From contig JAWMQM010000003.1 of assembly GCA_033283175.1 (NCBI GenBank), positions 1 through 64,000 on the forward strand: a stretch of 64,000 nt of DNA. The letters are read 5' to 3'. This stretch comes from Pseudomaricurvus sp033283175. GTDB taxonomy: Bacteria > Pseudomonadota > Gammaproteobacteria > Pseudomonadales > Cellvibrionaceae. The notes beneath the pieces are model-generated. The model was not told the origin of the DNA and did not search any database. It was given only the letters and a program-made list of their open reading frames with translations. Numbering within the stretch: the first letter of the stretch is position 1; each line of letters opens with the position of its first letter. The position numbers and the translations under genes are program-made. Shown in pieces: positions 51,875 to 60,697 of this stretch.

Positions 51875-52693
51875 ATGAAAAAGCTCATTAACCAAACCCC
51901 GAACCGCACACTGACACTGTTTCTCGGGTTACTGCCATTTGTGCTGTTGCTGGTGCTCTATGTGGTCAGCTCCGATGCACGTCTGGAGCTGAACCCCAAC
52001 GACAAGTTGTTGCCCGGCTTCGGCCAGATTGGCGATGCCTTGTCCCGCTATGCGCTGGAACCCAGCAAGCGCACCGGCGACTACATGTTCTGGCAGGACA
52101 CTGCCAGCAGCCTGAGTCGCCTCGGTAAAGGTATCGCCATTGCTGCTGTGCTGGGATTGGTTATTGGCATGGTTGCCGGTGCCTTGCCCCTGTTTGCCGC
52201 CTGGATGTCGCCGCTGCTGACGGTAATCTCGCTTATTCCGCCACTGGCGGTGCTGCCCATTCTGTTTATTGTTTTCGGGCTGGGAGAGTTGTCGAAGGTG
52301 GCGTTGATTGCCATTGGCATCACGCCATTTATTGCCCGCGATATTGTGGGGCGCACACGGGAAATTCCCGCCGAGCAGCTGGTCAAGGCCCAGACCCTGG
52401 GAGCCAATACTTCCCAGATCATGATCCGTGTGATCCTGCCGCAGGTACTGCCCAAACTGATCGATGCTGTGCGCCTGTCGCTGGGTGCGGGCTGGTTGTT
52501 CCTGATCTCCTCTGAAGCCATTGCTGCCACCGACGGACTCGGTTACCGCATCTTCCTTGTGCGTCGTTACATGGCCATGGATGTGATCCTGCCCTACGTG
52601 GCCTGGATTACCTTTCTGGCGTTCCTTATCGATCTGGGCTTGAAGGAGCTCAATCGTCGACTGTTTCCGTGGCACGCTCAGGGGGGCAAGTAA
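51875..52693 (+). CDS. ABC transporter permease, guanidine cluster
   Basis: Inner-membrane permease of 272 residues with six predicted TMs and the cytoplasmic EAA-like loop VKAQTLGANTSQIMIRVILP that docks the ATPase. It belongs to the SsuC/TauC-like BPD permease family. The ATG at 51875 has GGAG nine bases upstream; an in-frame ATG at 51845 would add ten polar residues. Its stop TAA overlaps the ATG of the ATPase gene by one base. Confidence 0.92.
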   Translation: MKKLINQTPNRTLTLFLGLLPFVLLLVLYVVSSDARLELNPNDKLLPGFGQIGDALSRYALEPSKRTGDYMFWQDTASSLSRLGKGIAIAAVLGLVIGMVAGALPLFAAWMSPLLTVISLIPPLAVLPILFIVFGLGELSKVALIAIGITPFIARDIVGRTREIPAEQLVKAQTLGANTSQIMIRVILPQVLPKLIDAVRLSLGAGWLFLISSEAIAATDGLGYRIFLVRRYMAMDVILPYVAWITFLAFLIDLGLKELNRRLFPWHAQGGK

Positions 52694-53487
52694 TGACTGA
52701 CGCAAAACCCATGATCGAAGTAAACAACGTCTGGAAGCAGTACGGTGACGCGGTCATTCTCGAGCGTATGAACGTGTCGGTGAAGGAAGGGGAGTTTGTC
52801 ACCCTGGTGGGTACTTCCGGCTGCGGCAAGAGCACGTTTCTCAATATGTTGCTGGGTACAGTGTCACCCAGCCGCGGTGAGATTCTGCTGGACGGTCAGC
52901 CCATTGCCGATGAGCCAGGGCCGGACCGCGGTATTGTGTTTCAGCAGTATTCGGTGTTTCCGCACATGACGGTGCTGGAAAATGTTATCGCTACCAAAGC
53001 CTTTCAGCGCCGCGGTTTCAGCGGTCACCTGTTCGGCGGTGCCCGTGCCGCGGCCCGTAAAGAAGCCATCGCCATGCTGGAGCAGGTGGGTCTCGGCCAC
53101 GCCCTCAAGCGTTATCCCCACGAGCTGTCCGGTGGCATGAAACAACGCCTGGCCATCGCACAGGCCCTGTTGGGCAAGCCGCGCATCCTGCTGCTGGATG
53201 AACCCTTCGGTGCACTGGATCCGGGTATCCGCGCGGATATGCACGAGCTGGTGCTGAACCTGTGGCGCGAGCACAAGCTAACCGTGTTTATGGTGACCCA
53301 CGATCTCAAGGAGGGCTTCTATCTGGGAACCCGCCTGTGGGTATTCGACAAGCTGCGTCACGACCCCCATGCGCCCAACCGCTTCGGCGCCAACATTACC
53401 TACGATCTACCCGTGGGCCAGGCCGACAAGCAGATCTACAAAGAAATTAACGAGAGTCTCAGGCCCGTACCTGAGATCGCAGTGTAA
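52693..53487 (+). CDS. ABC transporter ATP-binding protein, guanidine cluster
   Basis: ATPase of 264 residues of the SsuB/TauB type. Walker A GTSGCGKST, Q-loop VFQQYSVFPHMT, signature LSGGMKQRLAIA, Walker B LLLDEPFGALD and the switch His in VTHDLKEG are complete. It drives the permease encoded just before it. The carboxyguanidine deiminase genes start 24 bases downstream. Confidence 0.95.
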   Translation: MTDAKPMIEVNNVWKQYGDAVILERMNVSVKEGEFVTLVGTSGCGKSTFLNMLLGTVSPSRGEILLDGQPIADEPGPDRGIVFQQYSVFPHMTVLENVIATKAFQRRGFSGHLFGGARAAARKEAIAMLEQVGLGHALKRYPHELSGGMKQRLAIAQALLGKPRILLLDEPFGALDPGIRADMHELVLNLWREHKLTVFMVTHDLKEGFYLGTRLWVFDKLRHDPHAPNRFGANITYDLPVGQADKQIYKEINESLRPVPEIAV

Positions 53488-53510
53488 ACACTCAGGGAGT
53501 TTGTTTAGTC

Positions 53511-54266
53511 ATGAGCGAATACATTCGTTCCATTGAATACACCACGCAGATGGCCAGCGGTAGCCACTGGTCTCTGCGGGTGCGTCGCGGCACCGTTATG
53601 CGGCTTACCGACCTGCAGGGCGGCGCCAACATCGGTATGCTGTTTTACAACCCGGAAAACCTGCTGGAGCGCTACAACGCACCGGACACCCTCAAGTGTC
53701 AGCACACCTTCCGCCTTACCCGTGGCAACTGCCTCTACTCGGATATGGGCCGTATCTTCGCCTCCGTTGTCGAGGACTCTCTGGGCTGGCACGAAACTGT
53801 CTGTGGTAACTCCCACGCCAGTCATGTGCAGGCGCGCTGGGGCAAGCGCGACTACCAGAGTGACCACAACGACTGGAAACAGAATGGCCACGACGCGTTT
53901 CTTACCGAGCTGGCCAAGTACGGACTGGGTGCGGCGGACCTGGCGGCCAACATCAACTGGTTCAGCAAGGTGGCGGTCAACGACGAGGGTGGCATGATAC
54001 TGGATCCCTCCCACAGCCAGCCCGGCAGTCAGGTGACCCTGCGGTTCGAGATGGACACCCTGGTGCTGTTGCATACCTGCCCGCACCCGCTGGAGCAGTC
54101 GGCTGAGTATCCGCGCAAATCGGTGCAGATCGAGCTGGGTATTGCGGCCCCGGTGACAGACGACGACTTCTGCAAAAACTTCCGCCCGGAGAACGGTCGC
54201 GGTTTCCAGAACAACAAACTGTATCAGCTGGGCTCAGGTTTCGGCCTCGATGCGGGCCAGGGTTGA
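53511..54266 (+). CDS. cgdA: Carboxyguanidine deiminase subunit A (DUF1989; urea carboxylase-associated protein 1)
   Basis: DUF1989 protein of 251 residues, annotated in databases as urea amidolyase-associated protein 1. Published work on homologous clusters showed that the two DUF1989 partners form a deiminase turning carboxyguanidine into allophanate plus ammonia. His/Cys residues in WHETVCGNSHASH and in TCPHPLEQ are candidate metal ligands. It is followed by its likely partner after 15 bases. Function is by context and family, not by an active-site proof here. Confidence 0.88.
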   Translation: MSEYIRSIEYTTQMASGSHWSLRVRRGTVMRLTDLQGGANIGMLFYNPENLLERYNAPDTLKCQHTFRLTRGNCLYSDMGRIFASVVEDSLGWHETVCGNSHASHVQARWGKRDYQSDHNDWKQNGHDAFLTELAKYGLGAADLAANINWFSKVAVNDEGGMILDPSHSQPGSQVTLRFEMDTLVLLHTCPHPLEQSAEYPRKSVQIELGIAAPVTDDDFCKNFRPENGRGFQNNKLYQLGSGFGLDAGQG

Positions 54267-54281
54267 GCGGAGATTGAAATC

Positions 54282-54923
54282 ATGATGCACGAATCGACAC
54301 TTAACGCTGACAACGCGGTATTCCGTCAGGTGGTTGATGCCGGTGACTACTTTATTGGTGTGGTAAAGGCCGGTGAAACCTTCCGTATTCTCGACCTGGA
54401 AGGTAACCAGGCGGCGGATACCCTGTTCTTTAACGCTCACGACCCCGCCGAGCGCTACAGCGCCACCGATACCATTCGCGAGCAGGGCAATGTCTACCTC
54501 ACCACCGGTTCGAAACTGCGCTCCAACCACAACAATGTGATGCTGGAGATCGTTGCCGATACCTGTGGGCGCCATGACACCCTGGGCGGTGCCTGCGCCA
54601 CCGAGAGCAACACGGTACGTTACGACCTGGAAAAGCGCTGCATGCACGCCTGCCGCGACAGCTGGATGCTGGCCATTGCCGAGCACCCGGAGTACGGCAT
54701 CAGCAAGCGCGACATCAGCCACAACATCAACTTCTTTATGAATGTACCAGTAACCTCTGCTGGCGGCCTGACTTTTGAAGATGGCATCTCGGCGCCGGGC
54801 AAGTATGTGGAGCTGAAGGCGGTGATGGACGTGGTGGTGCTGATCTCCAACTGCCCGCAGTTGAACAACCCCTGTAATGGTTATAACCCGACGCCCATCG
54901 AATACATCGTCTGGGCGGCCTGA
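54282..54923 (+). CDS. cgdB: Carboxyguanidine deiminase subunit B (DUF1989; urea carboxylase-associated protein 2)
   Basis: DUF1989 protein of 213 residues, partner of the preceding one. GETFRILDLEGNQAADTLFF is the conserved start, CGRHDTLGGACATESN and SNCPQLNNPCNGYNPTPIEY carry Cys/His/Asn typical of the family. The name B follows the pair order in described clusters. A 108-base gap with a perfect hairpin CGACGG-acga-CCGTCG (54978-54993) separates it from the carboxylase gene. Confidence 0.88.
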   Translation: MMHESTLNADNAVFRQVVDAGDYFIGVVKAGETFRILDLEGNQAADTLFFNAHDPAERYSATDTIREQGNVYLTTGSKLRSNHNNVMLEIVADTCGRHDTLGGACATESNTVRYDLEKRCMHACRDSWMLAIAEHPEYGISKRDISHNINFFMNVPVTSAGGLTFEDGISAPGKYVELKAVMDVVVLISNCPQLNNPCNGYNPTPIEYIVWAA

Positions 54924-55031
54924 CAGCGCTCGGTACTTCAGGTTTTTATTGTCTGCACAACCTCTTTTGAACAGCCTCGACGGACGACCGTCGTTGTAAG
55001 AACTTCCGGGACGACCCGATACAGGTAGCTT

Positions 55032-58000
55032 ATGTTTACCAAAGTTCTGATCGCGAACCGTGGCGCTATAGCCGTTCGCATTATTCGCACCCTGAAAAAA
55101 CTCAATATCGCCTCGGTGGCGGTGTACGCCGACAGCGACGCCGACAGCCTGCACGTGCGCCTGGCCGATGAGGCCTACAACCTGGGTGAGGGCGCAGCTG
55201 CCGTCACCTACCTGGACGTGGACAAGATCCTCGGCATTGCCAGAGAGAGTGGGGCCCAGGCGATCCACCCCGGCTACGGTTTTCTCAGCGAAAACGCCGC
55301 CTTTGTGCAGCGCTGCGAGGCCGCCGGCATTGCCTTTATCGGACCGACACCGGAGCAGATGCAGGTGTTTGGCCTCAAGCACAAGGCGCGGGAGCTGGCA
55401 CAGAACGCCGGCGTGCCGCTCTCCCCGGGAACCGACTTGCTGACTGATCTCGACGAAGCATTGGCCGCGGCTGCACAGATTGGCTACCCGGTAATGCTGA
55501 AGAGTACCGCTGGTGGCGGTGGTATCGGCATGCAGCTGTGTCACTCGGCGGAGCAGCTCTCCGGTGCCTTTGATTCCGTCAAACGTCTCGGTGCCAATAA
55601 CTTTGCCGATGACGGCGTGTTTATCGAAAAGTTTATCGCCCGTGCCCGTCATATCGAGGTGCAGGTGTTTGGTGACGGCCAGGGTGAAGCTCTGGCCATT
55701 GGCGAGCGTGACTGTTCCAGCCAGCGCCGTAACCAGAAAGTGGTGGAGGAGTGTCCGGCGCCGCACTTGAGCGATGAGGTGCGGGCCAACCTGCACAGCA
55801 CCGCGGAAGCGCTGCTGGCCAGTGTCAGCTATCGCAACGCCGGCACGGTGGAATTTATTTTCGACGCCGACACCAACGAATTCTATTTTCTCGAAGTGAA
55901 TACCCGTTTGCAGGTAGAGCACGGCGTGACCGAAGAGGTCTACGGTGTGGATCTGGTGGAGTGGATGGTGCGGCTGGCTGCCGGCGAGCAACTGCAGCTG
56001 GCCGAAAAACGCCAGCAACTGCAGGCCAGCGGTCACGCCATTCAGGTGCGTATCTACGCTGAGGATCCCTACCGTGATTTCCAGCCCTGTCCCGGCCTGC
56101 TGACCGAAGTGGCGTTCCCGCAAGGGGAGGGCGTGCGTATCGATCGCTGGGTGGAGACCGGTATTGACGTGCCGCCCTACTTCGACCCCATGCTGGCCAA
56201 GGTCATTGTGCACGCTGTGGATCGCGACGCGGTGCTGGGTAAGTTGCAGTCTGTGCTGGATGAGACCCGCCTCTACGGCAGCGAAACCAACCTCAGTTAC
56301 CTGCGCGCCCTCACCCGCGACGCCAAACTGCTGGCCGGTGAGGTCACCACCCGCTACCTGAACGATTTTGTCTTTGCCCCGGCACGTATGGACGTACTGC
56401 ACGGTGGCACCCAGACCACCATTCAGGATTATCCTGCCCGCAGCGGTTACTGGGATGTGGGTGTTCCCCCTTCCGGTCCGTTTGATAACCGCTCCTTCCG
56501 CCTTGCCAACCGCCTGCTGCAGAACGACCCGATGGTGGCCGGTCTGGAGATCACCATGCAGGGGCCCACACTGCAGTTCAGCAGTGCTACCCAAGTTGTG
56601 ATTGCCGGTGCAGAGATCGATGCAAAACTGGACGGCAACGCCGTGGCCATGTGGCAGGTTTTGAATATCAGTGCCGGTCAGACTCTGGTGCTGGGTCGCA
56701 TCAAGTCCGAAGGTGCCCGCAGCTATCTGTGTGTGCGCGGTGGTATCCAGTGTCCCGAGTATCTGGGTTCCCGTTCCACCTTTACCCTCGGCCAGTTTGG
56801 CGGCCACAATGGTCGCGCCCTGCGCACCGGCGATGTGCTGCACCTGGCTGCCGATACCGACCTTGTGGAAACGCAAGTGTTGCCCACAGAACTGCAGTCT
56901 CCCATCTCTAATGAGTGGCAGCTGCGGGTCATCTATGGTCCCCACGGCGCACCCGACTTCTTTACCGACGATGACATCGACACGTTCTTTGCGCACGAGT
57001 GGGAGGTGCACTACAACTCCAGCCGCACCGGTGTGCGCCTGATCGGCCCCAAGCCACAGTGGGCACGCAAGGATGGTGGTGAGGCGGGCCTGCACCCTTC
57101 CAATATTCACGACAACGCCTACGCCTTCGGTACCGTGGACTTCACCGGCGATATGCCGGTCATCCTCGGCCCCGATGGCCCATCACTGGGTGGCTTTGTC
57201 TGCCCGGCGACGGTGATCAAGGCGGACCTGTGGAAACTGGGCCAGCTGCGCGCCGGTGACAAAATCCGTTTTGTGCCGGTCTCCATCGACGCCGCGGTTG
57301 AGCTGGAAGCGGCGGACCTGCGGGAAGTGGCGGCGTTGTCTGCAGAAACTGTCGCATGGCAACCACAGCCACTGGCGTCACCCATTCTCGATACCCTTGA
57401 TGCCGCAGAAGCCGGCGTGCCGGTGGTCTATCGCGCCGCCGGCGATCACTTCCTGCTGGCGGAGTACGGCGAGCAGGTGCTGGATATCGAACTGCGCTTC
57501 CGCGCCCACGCGCTGATGCAGTGGCTGAAGAAAAATCCGCTGCCGGGTATGCGCGAGTTGACGCCGGGCATCCGCTCCCTGCAGGTGCACTACGACAGCC
57601 AGCAGCTGAGCTGGCGGCAGCTGGTGGATCACCTGCAGGCCGGTGAGCGTTTTCTGGTGACCCAGCTGGATGAGCTGCGGGTGCCGTCGCGCATTGTGCA
57701 CATTCCCCTGTCGTGGGATGACGAAGCCTGTCAGCTGGCGATTCAGAAGTACGACCAGTCGGTGCGCAAAAATGCGCCCTGGTGCCCCAGCAACCTGGAG
57801 TTTATCCGTCGCATCAATGGCCTCGACAGCATCGACGAGGTGAAGAAGATTGTCTTTGACGCCTCCTATCTGGTGATGGGCCTCGGTGATGTGTATCTGG
57901 GCGCACCGGTGGCCACACCGGTGGACCCGCGCCACCGCCTGGTGACCACCAAGTACAACCCGGCCCGGACCTGGACGGCGGAAAACTCGGTCGGTATCGG

Positions 58001-58637
58001 TGGTTCCTATCTCTGCGTCTACGGCATGGAAGGTCCCGGTGGTTATCAGTTTGTGGGGCGTACCCTGCAGATGTGGAATCGCTATCGCGAGACTGCCGAG
58101 TTTACCCAGCCGTGGCTGCTGCGCTTCTTTGACCAGATCCGTTTTTACGAGGTTTCCAACGAGGAGCTGACAGAAATTCGCAAACAGTTCCCGCAGGGAC
58201 GCTACCCGCTGAAGATTGAAGAGAGCAGCTTCAGCCTGACGGAGTACCAGCAATTCCTGCAGGGCAATGCCGATGATATCGACCAGTTCCGAGACCAGCG
58301 CCAGCAGGCGTTTGAGGATGAATTAGCTCACTGGCACGCCACCGGGCAGTTCAATTACGAAGCGGAAGAGCAGGCCAGTACCGCCACCGAAGTGGATTGG
58401 CCGGAAGAGAGCTTTGTGCTCGACAGCCCGGTCTCCGGCAGTGTCTGGCAATCCCAGGTGCAGGTGGGCGATGAGGTGGTCGCCGGCAGCACCCTGATGA
58501 TTCTGGAATCCATGAAGATGGAAATTCCGGTACAGACGCCGGTGGCGGGCAAGGTGACCCATGTGCTGCTCACCAGCGGCCAGCGGGTGGACGCCGGTCA
58601 GGCATTAATTGTTATCGAAGAGTCGCAGGACGCGTGA
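55032..58637 (+). CDS. uca: Biotin-dependent guanidine carboxylase (urea carboxylase family)
   Basis: Protein of 1201 residues. Biotin carboxylase domain about 1-450 (MFTKVLIANRGAIAVRIIRT; ATP loop KSTAGGGGIGMQ near 157-168; EVNTRLQVEHGVTE), then a carboxyltransferase part of KipA-like (about 455-760, GVPPSGPFDNRSFRLANRLL) and KipI-like (about 795-1010) modules, and a biotin carrier domain with ESMKME (biotinyl Lys1162). Family members were long called urea carboxylases; those with ykkC riboswitches and DUF1989 partners were shown to prefer guanidine. Given this context I call it guanidine carboxylase; residual urea activity is possible. Confidence 0.92.
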   Translation: MFTKVLIANRGAIAVRIIRTLKKLNIASVAVYADSDADSLHVRLADEAYNLGEGAAAVTYLDVDKILGIARESGAQAIHPGYGFLSENAAFVQRCEAAGIAFIGPTPEQMQVFGLKHKARELAQNAGVPLSPGTDLLTDLDEALAAAAQIGYPVMLKSTAGGGGIGMQLCHSAEQLSGAFDSVKRLGANNFADDGVFIEKFIARARHIEVQVFGDGQGEALAIGERDCSSQRRNQKVVEECPAPHLSDEVRANLHSTAEALLASVSYRNAGTVEFIFDADTNEFYFLEVNTRLQVEHGVTEEVYGVDLVEWMVRLAAGEQLQLAEKRQQLQASGHAIQVRIYAEDPYRDFQPCPGLLTEVAFPQGEGVRIDRWVETGIDVPPYFDPMLAKVIVHAVDRDAVLGKLQSVLDETRLYGSETNLSYLRALTRDAKLLAGEVTTRYLNDFVFAPARMDVLHGGTQTTIQDYPARSGYWDVGVPPSGPFDNRSFRLANRLLQNDPMVAGLEITMQGPTLQFSSATQVVIAGAEIDAKLDGNAVAMWQVLNISAGQTLVLGRIKSEGARSYLCVRGGIQCPEYLGSRSTFTLGQFGGHNGRALRTGDVLHLAADTDLVETQVLPTELQSPISNEWQLRVIYGPHGAPDFFTDDDIDTFFAHEWEVHYNSSRTGVRLIGPKPQWARKDGGEAGLHPSNIHDNAYAFGTVDFTGDMPVILGPDGPSLGGFVCPATVIKADLWKLGQLRAGDKIRFVPVSIDAAVELEAADLREVAALSAETVAWQPQPLASPILDTLDAAEAGVPVVYRAAGDHFLLAEYGEQVLDIELRFRAHALMQWLKKNPLPGMRELTPGIRSLQVHYDSQQLSWRQLVDHLQAGERFLVTQLDELRVPSRIVHIPLSWDDEACQLAIQKYDQSVRKNAPWCPSNLEFIRRINGLDSIDEVKKIVFDASYLVMGLGDVYLGAPVATPVDPRHRLVTTKYNPARTWTAENSVGIGGSYLCVYGMEGPGGYQFVGRTLQMWNRYRETAEFTQPWLLRFFDQIRFYEVSNEELTEIRKQFPQGRYPLKIEESSFSLTEYQQFLQGNADDIDQFRDQRQQAFEDELAHWHATGQFNYEAEEQASTATEVDWPEESFVLDSPVSGSVWQSQVQVGDEVVAGSTLMILESMKMEIPVQTPVAGKVTHVLLTSGQRVDAGQALIVIEESQDA

Positions 58638-58683
58638 AGCGCGCGGCTGACGAACGCAGAAAAGATTGGAGAGGCTAACAACC

Positions 58684-60492
58684 ATGACACAGATTTCCCG
58701 TAACATGACTGTCGGCGCGCTGCGCAGTGCTTATCAGGATGGTTCCCTGGCACCGGCTGAACTGTTTGCTGAAATTCGTACCCGCGCGGCGGAGTACGAG
58801 GATCGCAATATCTGGATTCACCTGCTTACCGAAGCCGAGCAGGCACCATTCCTCGCGGCACTGGCAGACAAGGACCCGGCCACTGCACCGCTGTGGGGGA
58901 TTCCCTTTGCTATCAAAGACAATATCGACCTGGCCGGTATTCCCACCACCGCTGCCTGTAAGGAGTTTGCCTACACGCCGGAGACTTCGGCCACGGTGGT
59001 GCAGCAGCTGATCGATGCCGGCGCCATTCCGGTGGGCAAAACCAACCTCGACCAGTTCGCTACCGGTCTGAACGGCACCCGCTCTCCCTGGGGGCCGTGC
59101 AAGAACTCTTTCAATCCGGAGTATGTCAGCGGCGGTTCCAGTGCCGGTTCGTCCGTGTCCGTGGCGCTGGGGCTGGTGAGCTTCAGCCTCGGCACCGACA
59201 CCGCCGGTTCCGGTCGTGTCCCGGCCTGCTTTAACAACCTGGTGGGTGTGAAGCCGTCCATCGGTTTGCTGTCCGCCAGCGGCATGTTGCCCGCTTGCCG
59301 CAGCCTCGACTGCATCACCATCTTTGCGCTGGATACCGATGATGCCAATGACGTGCTGGCGGTTGCCGAAGGTTATGACAGCACAGATGCCTACAGCCGC
59401 ACTAACCCGTTCAGTAACACGGCTCGCCACTACGGCGAGCGCGCTGGCAAGTTGCGGGTGGGGATCATCCCGCCTGCACAATTGCAGTTCTTTGGCGACG
59501 AGGCTTACGCGAGCGCCTATCAGAAAACCCTGCAGGAGCTGTCTGTACAGGGCTTCGAATTTGTGGAGATTGACTACGCGCCGTTCGAAGAGGCGGCGCG
59601 CCTGCTGTACGAAGGCCCCTGGGTGGCGGAGCGCTACCTGGCGGCGCAACCACTGGTGGATGACAATCCGGACGCAATCTTCCCGGTGGTGCGGCAGATT
59701 ATCGAACCGGGCAGCAAGCCAAAGGCCACTGACCTGTTCAAGGCCCAGTACCGGCTGCGTGCCCTGAAGGCCATTTGTGACGAGACCATGGCGTCGGTGG
59801 ATTGCCTGCTGACACCCACGGTCGGTCGCTGCTTCACCATTGAAGAGATGCTGGCCGAGCCCATCCTGCGCAACAGCCAGTTTGGCCTCTACACCAATTT
59901 TATGAACCTGCTGGATTACGCAGCGGTGGCTGTGCCAACGCAGATGGCTGCCAACGGCCTGCCGTTTGGTATCACCCTCGCGGGGCAGGTGTTTAAAGAC
60001 CGCGAACTGCTCTCCATCGCCCGCCGTATTCACCGGCAGGCCGGACTCAAGTTGGGCGCTTCGCCGCTGCCGGTGCAGTACGCCGACAGCGCTGCGACTT
60101 CAGCCTCTGCCACCATTGATGTGGTGGTGTGCGGCGCGCACCTCGATGGCCTGCCACTGAACTGGCAGCTGCGCGAGCGCGGCGCGGTGCTGAAAAGCAA
60201 GACCCAAACCGCGCCGGTCTACCGTATGTACGCGCTGGCCGGTGGCCCTCCCTATCGTCCCGGCCTGGTCTGCGACGAGCAGGGCGCAGCAATCGAGGTG
60301 GAGGTATGGTCCGTACCCGCAGCCGAGTTTGGCAGTTTTGTGGCGGGCATCCCGGCGCCACTGGGTATCGGCAAGGTGCGGCTGGCTGACGACTCTCTGG
60401 TGACGGGCTTTATCTGTGAGCCCTATGGCATTGAGGGGGCGCAGGAGATCACCCATCTCGGTGGGTGGCGCAGCTATCTGGCCAGCAAATAG
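58684..60492 (+). CDS. atzF: Allophanate hydrolase
   Basis: Amidase-signature enzyme of 602 residues hydrolysing allophanate to ammonia and CO2. The Ser-cisSer-Lys triad reads Lys78 (AIKDN), Ser152 (GGSSAGSS) and Ser176 (DTAGSGR), with the same spacing as in known AtzF. The C-terminal domain (about 475-602) is the family's decarboxylation-linked module. GGAGAGG lies ten bases before the ATG at 58684. Last gene of the guanidine pathway. Confidence 0.95.
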   Translation: MTQISRNMTVGALRSAYQDGSLAPAELFAEIRTRAAEYEDRNIWIHLLTEAEQAPFLAALADKDPATAPLWGIPFAIKDNIDLAGIPTTAACKEFAYTPETSATVVQQLIDAGAIPVGKTNLDQFATGLNGTRSPWGPCKNSFNPEYVSGGSSAGSSVSVALGLVSFSLGTDTAGSGRVPACFNNLVGVKPSIGLLSASGMLPACRSLDCITIFALDTDDANDVLAVAEGYDSTDAYSRTNPFSNTARHYGERAGKLRVGIIPPAQLQFFGDEAYASAYQKTLQELSVQGFEFVEIDYAPFEEAARLLYEGPWVAERYLAAQPLVDDNPDAIFPVVRQIIEPGSKPKATDLFKAQYRLRALKAICDETMASVDCLLTPTVGRCFTIEEMLAEPILRNSQFGLYTNFMNLLDYAAVAVPTQMAANGLPFGITLAGQVFKDRELLSIARRIHRQAGLKLGASPLPVQYADSAATSASATIDVVVCGAHLDGLPLNWQLRERGAVLKSKTQTAPVYRMYALAGGPPYRPGLVCDEQGAAIEVEVWSVPAAEFGSFVAGIPAPLGIGKVRLADDSLVTGFICEPYGIEGAQEITHLGGWRSYLASK

Positions 60493-60697
60493 CTGTAGTC
60501 GTGTGGCAGCAGTGACGCAGCCATGTGGAGGCGCCATCGCTGCCTGGCAATCTGCTGGCCATCACCTTTGCTGTAACAGCCTGAGGACCGAATGACGTCA
60601 TGGCTGACCGGGTTTGGTCGTCCACCTCTCCTGCGGTATGCTGCCCCTCTGCAATTGCGCAGGACAGGATTCATTCAGGCAGCAGTAAGGGAGAGGC

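Noticed and set aside
54234..57110. 958-codon open frame antisense to the carboxylase gene
   Set aside because: Same composition artefact; the opposite strand encodes a complete, motif-rich carboxylase.
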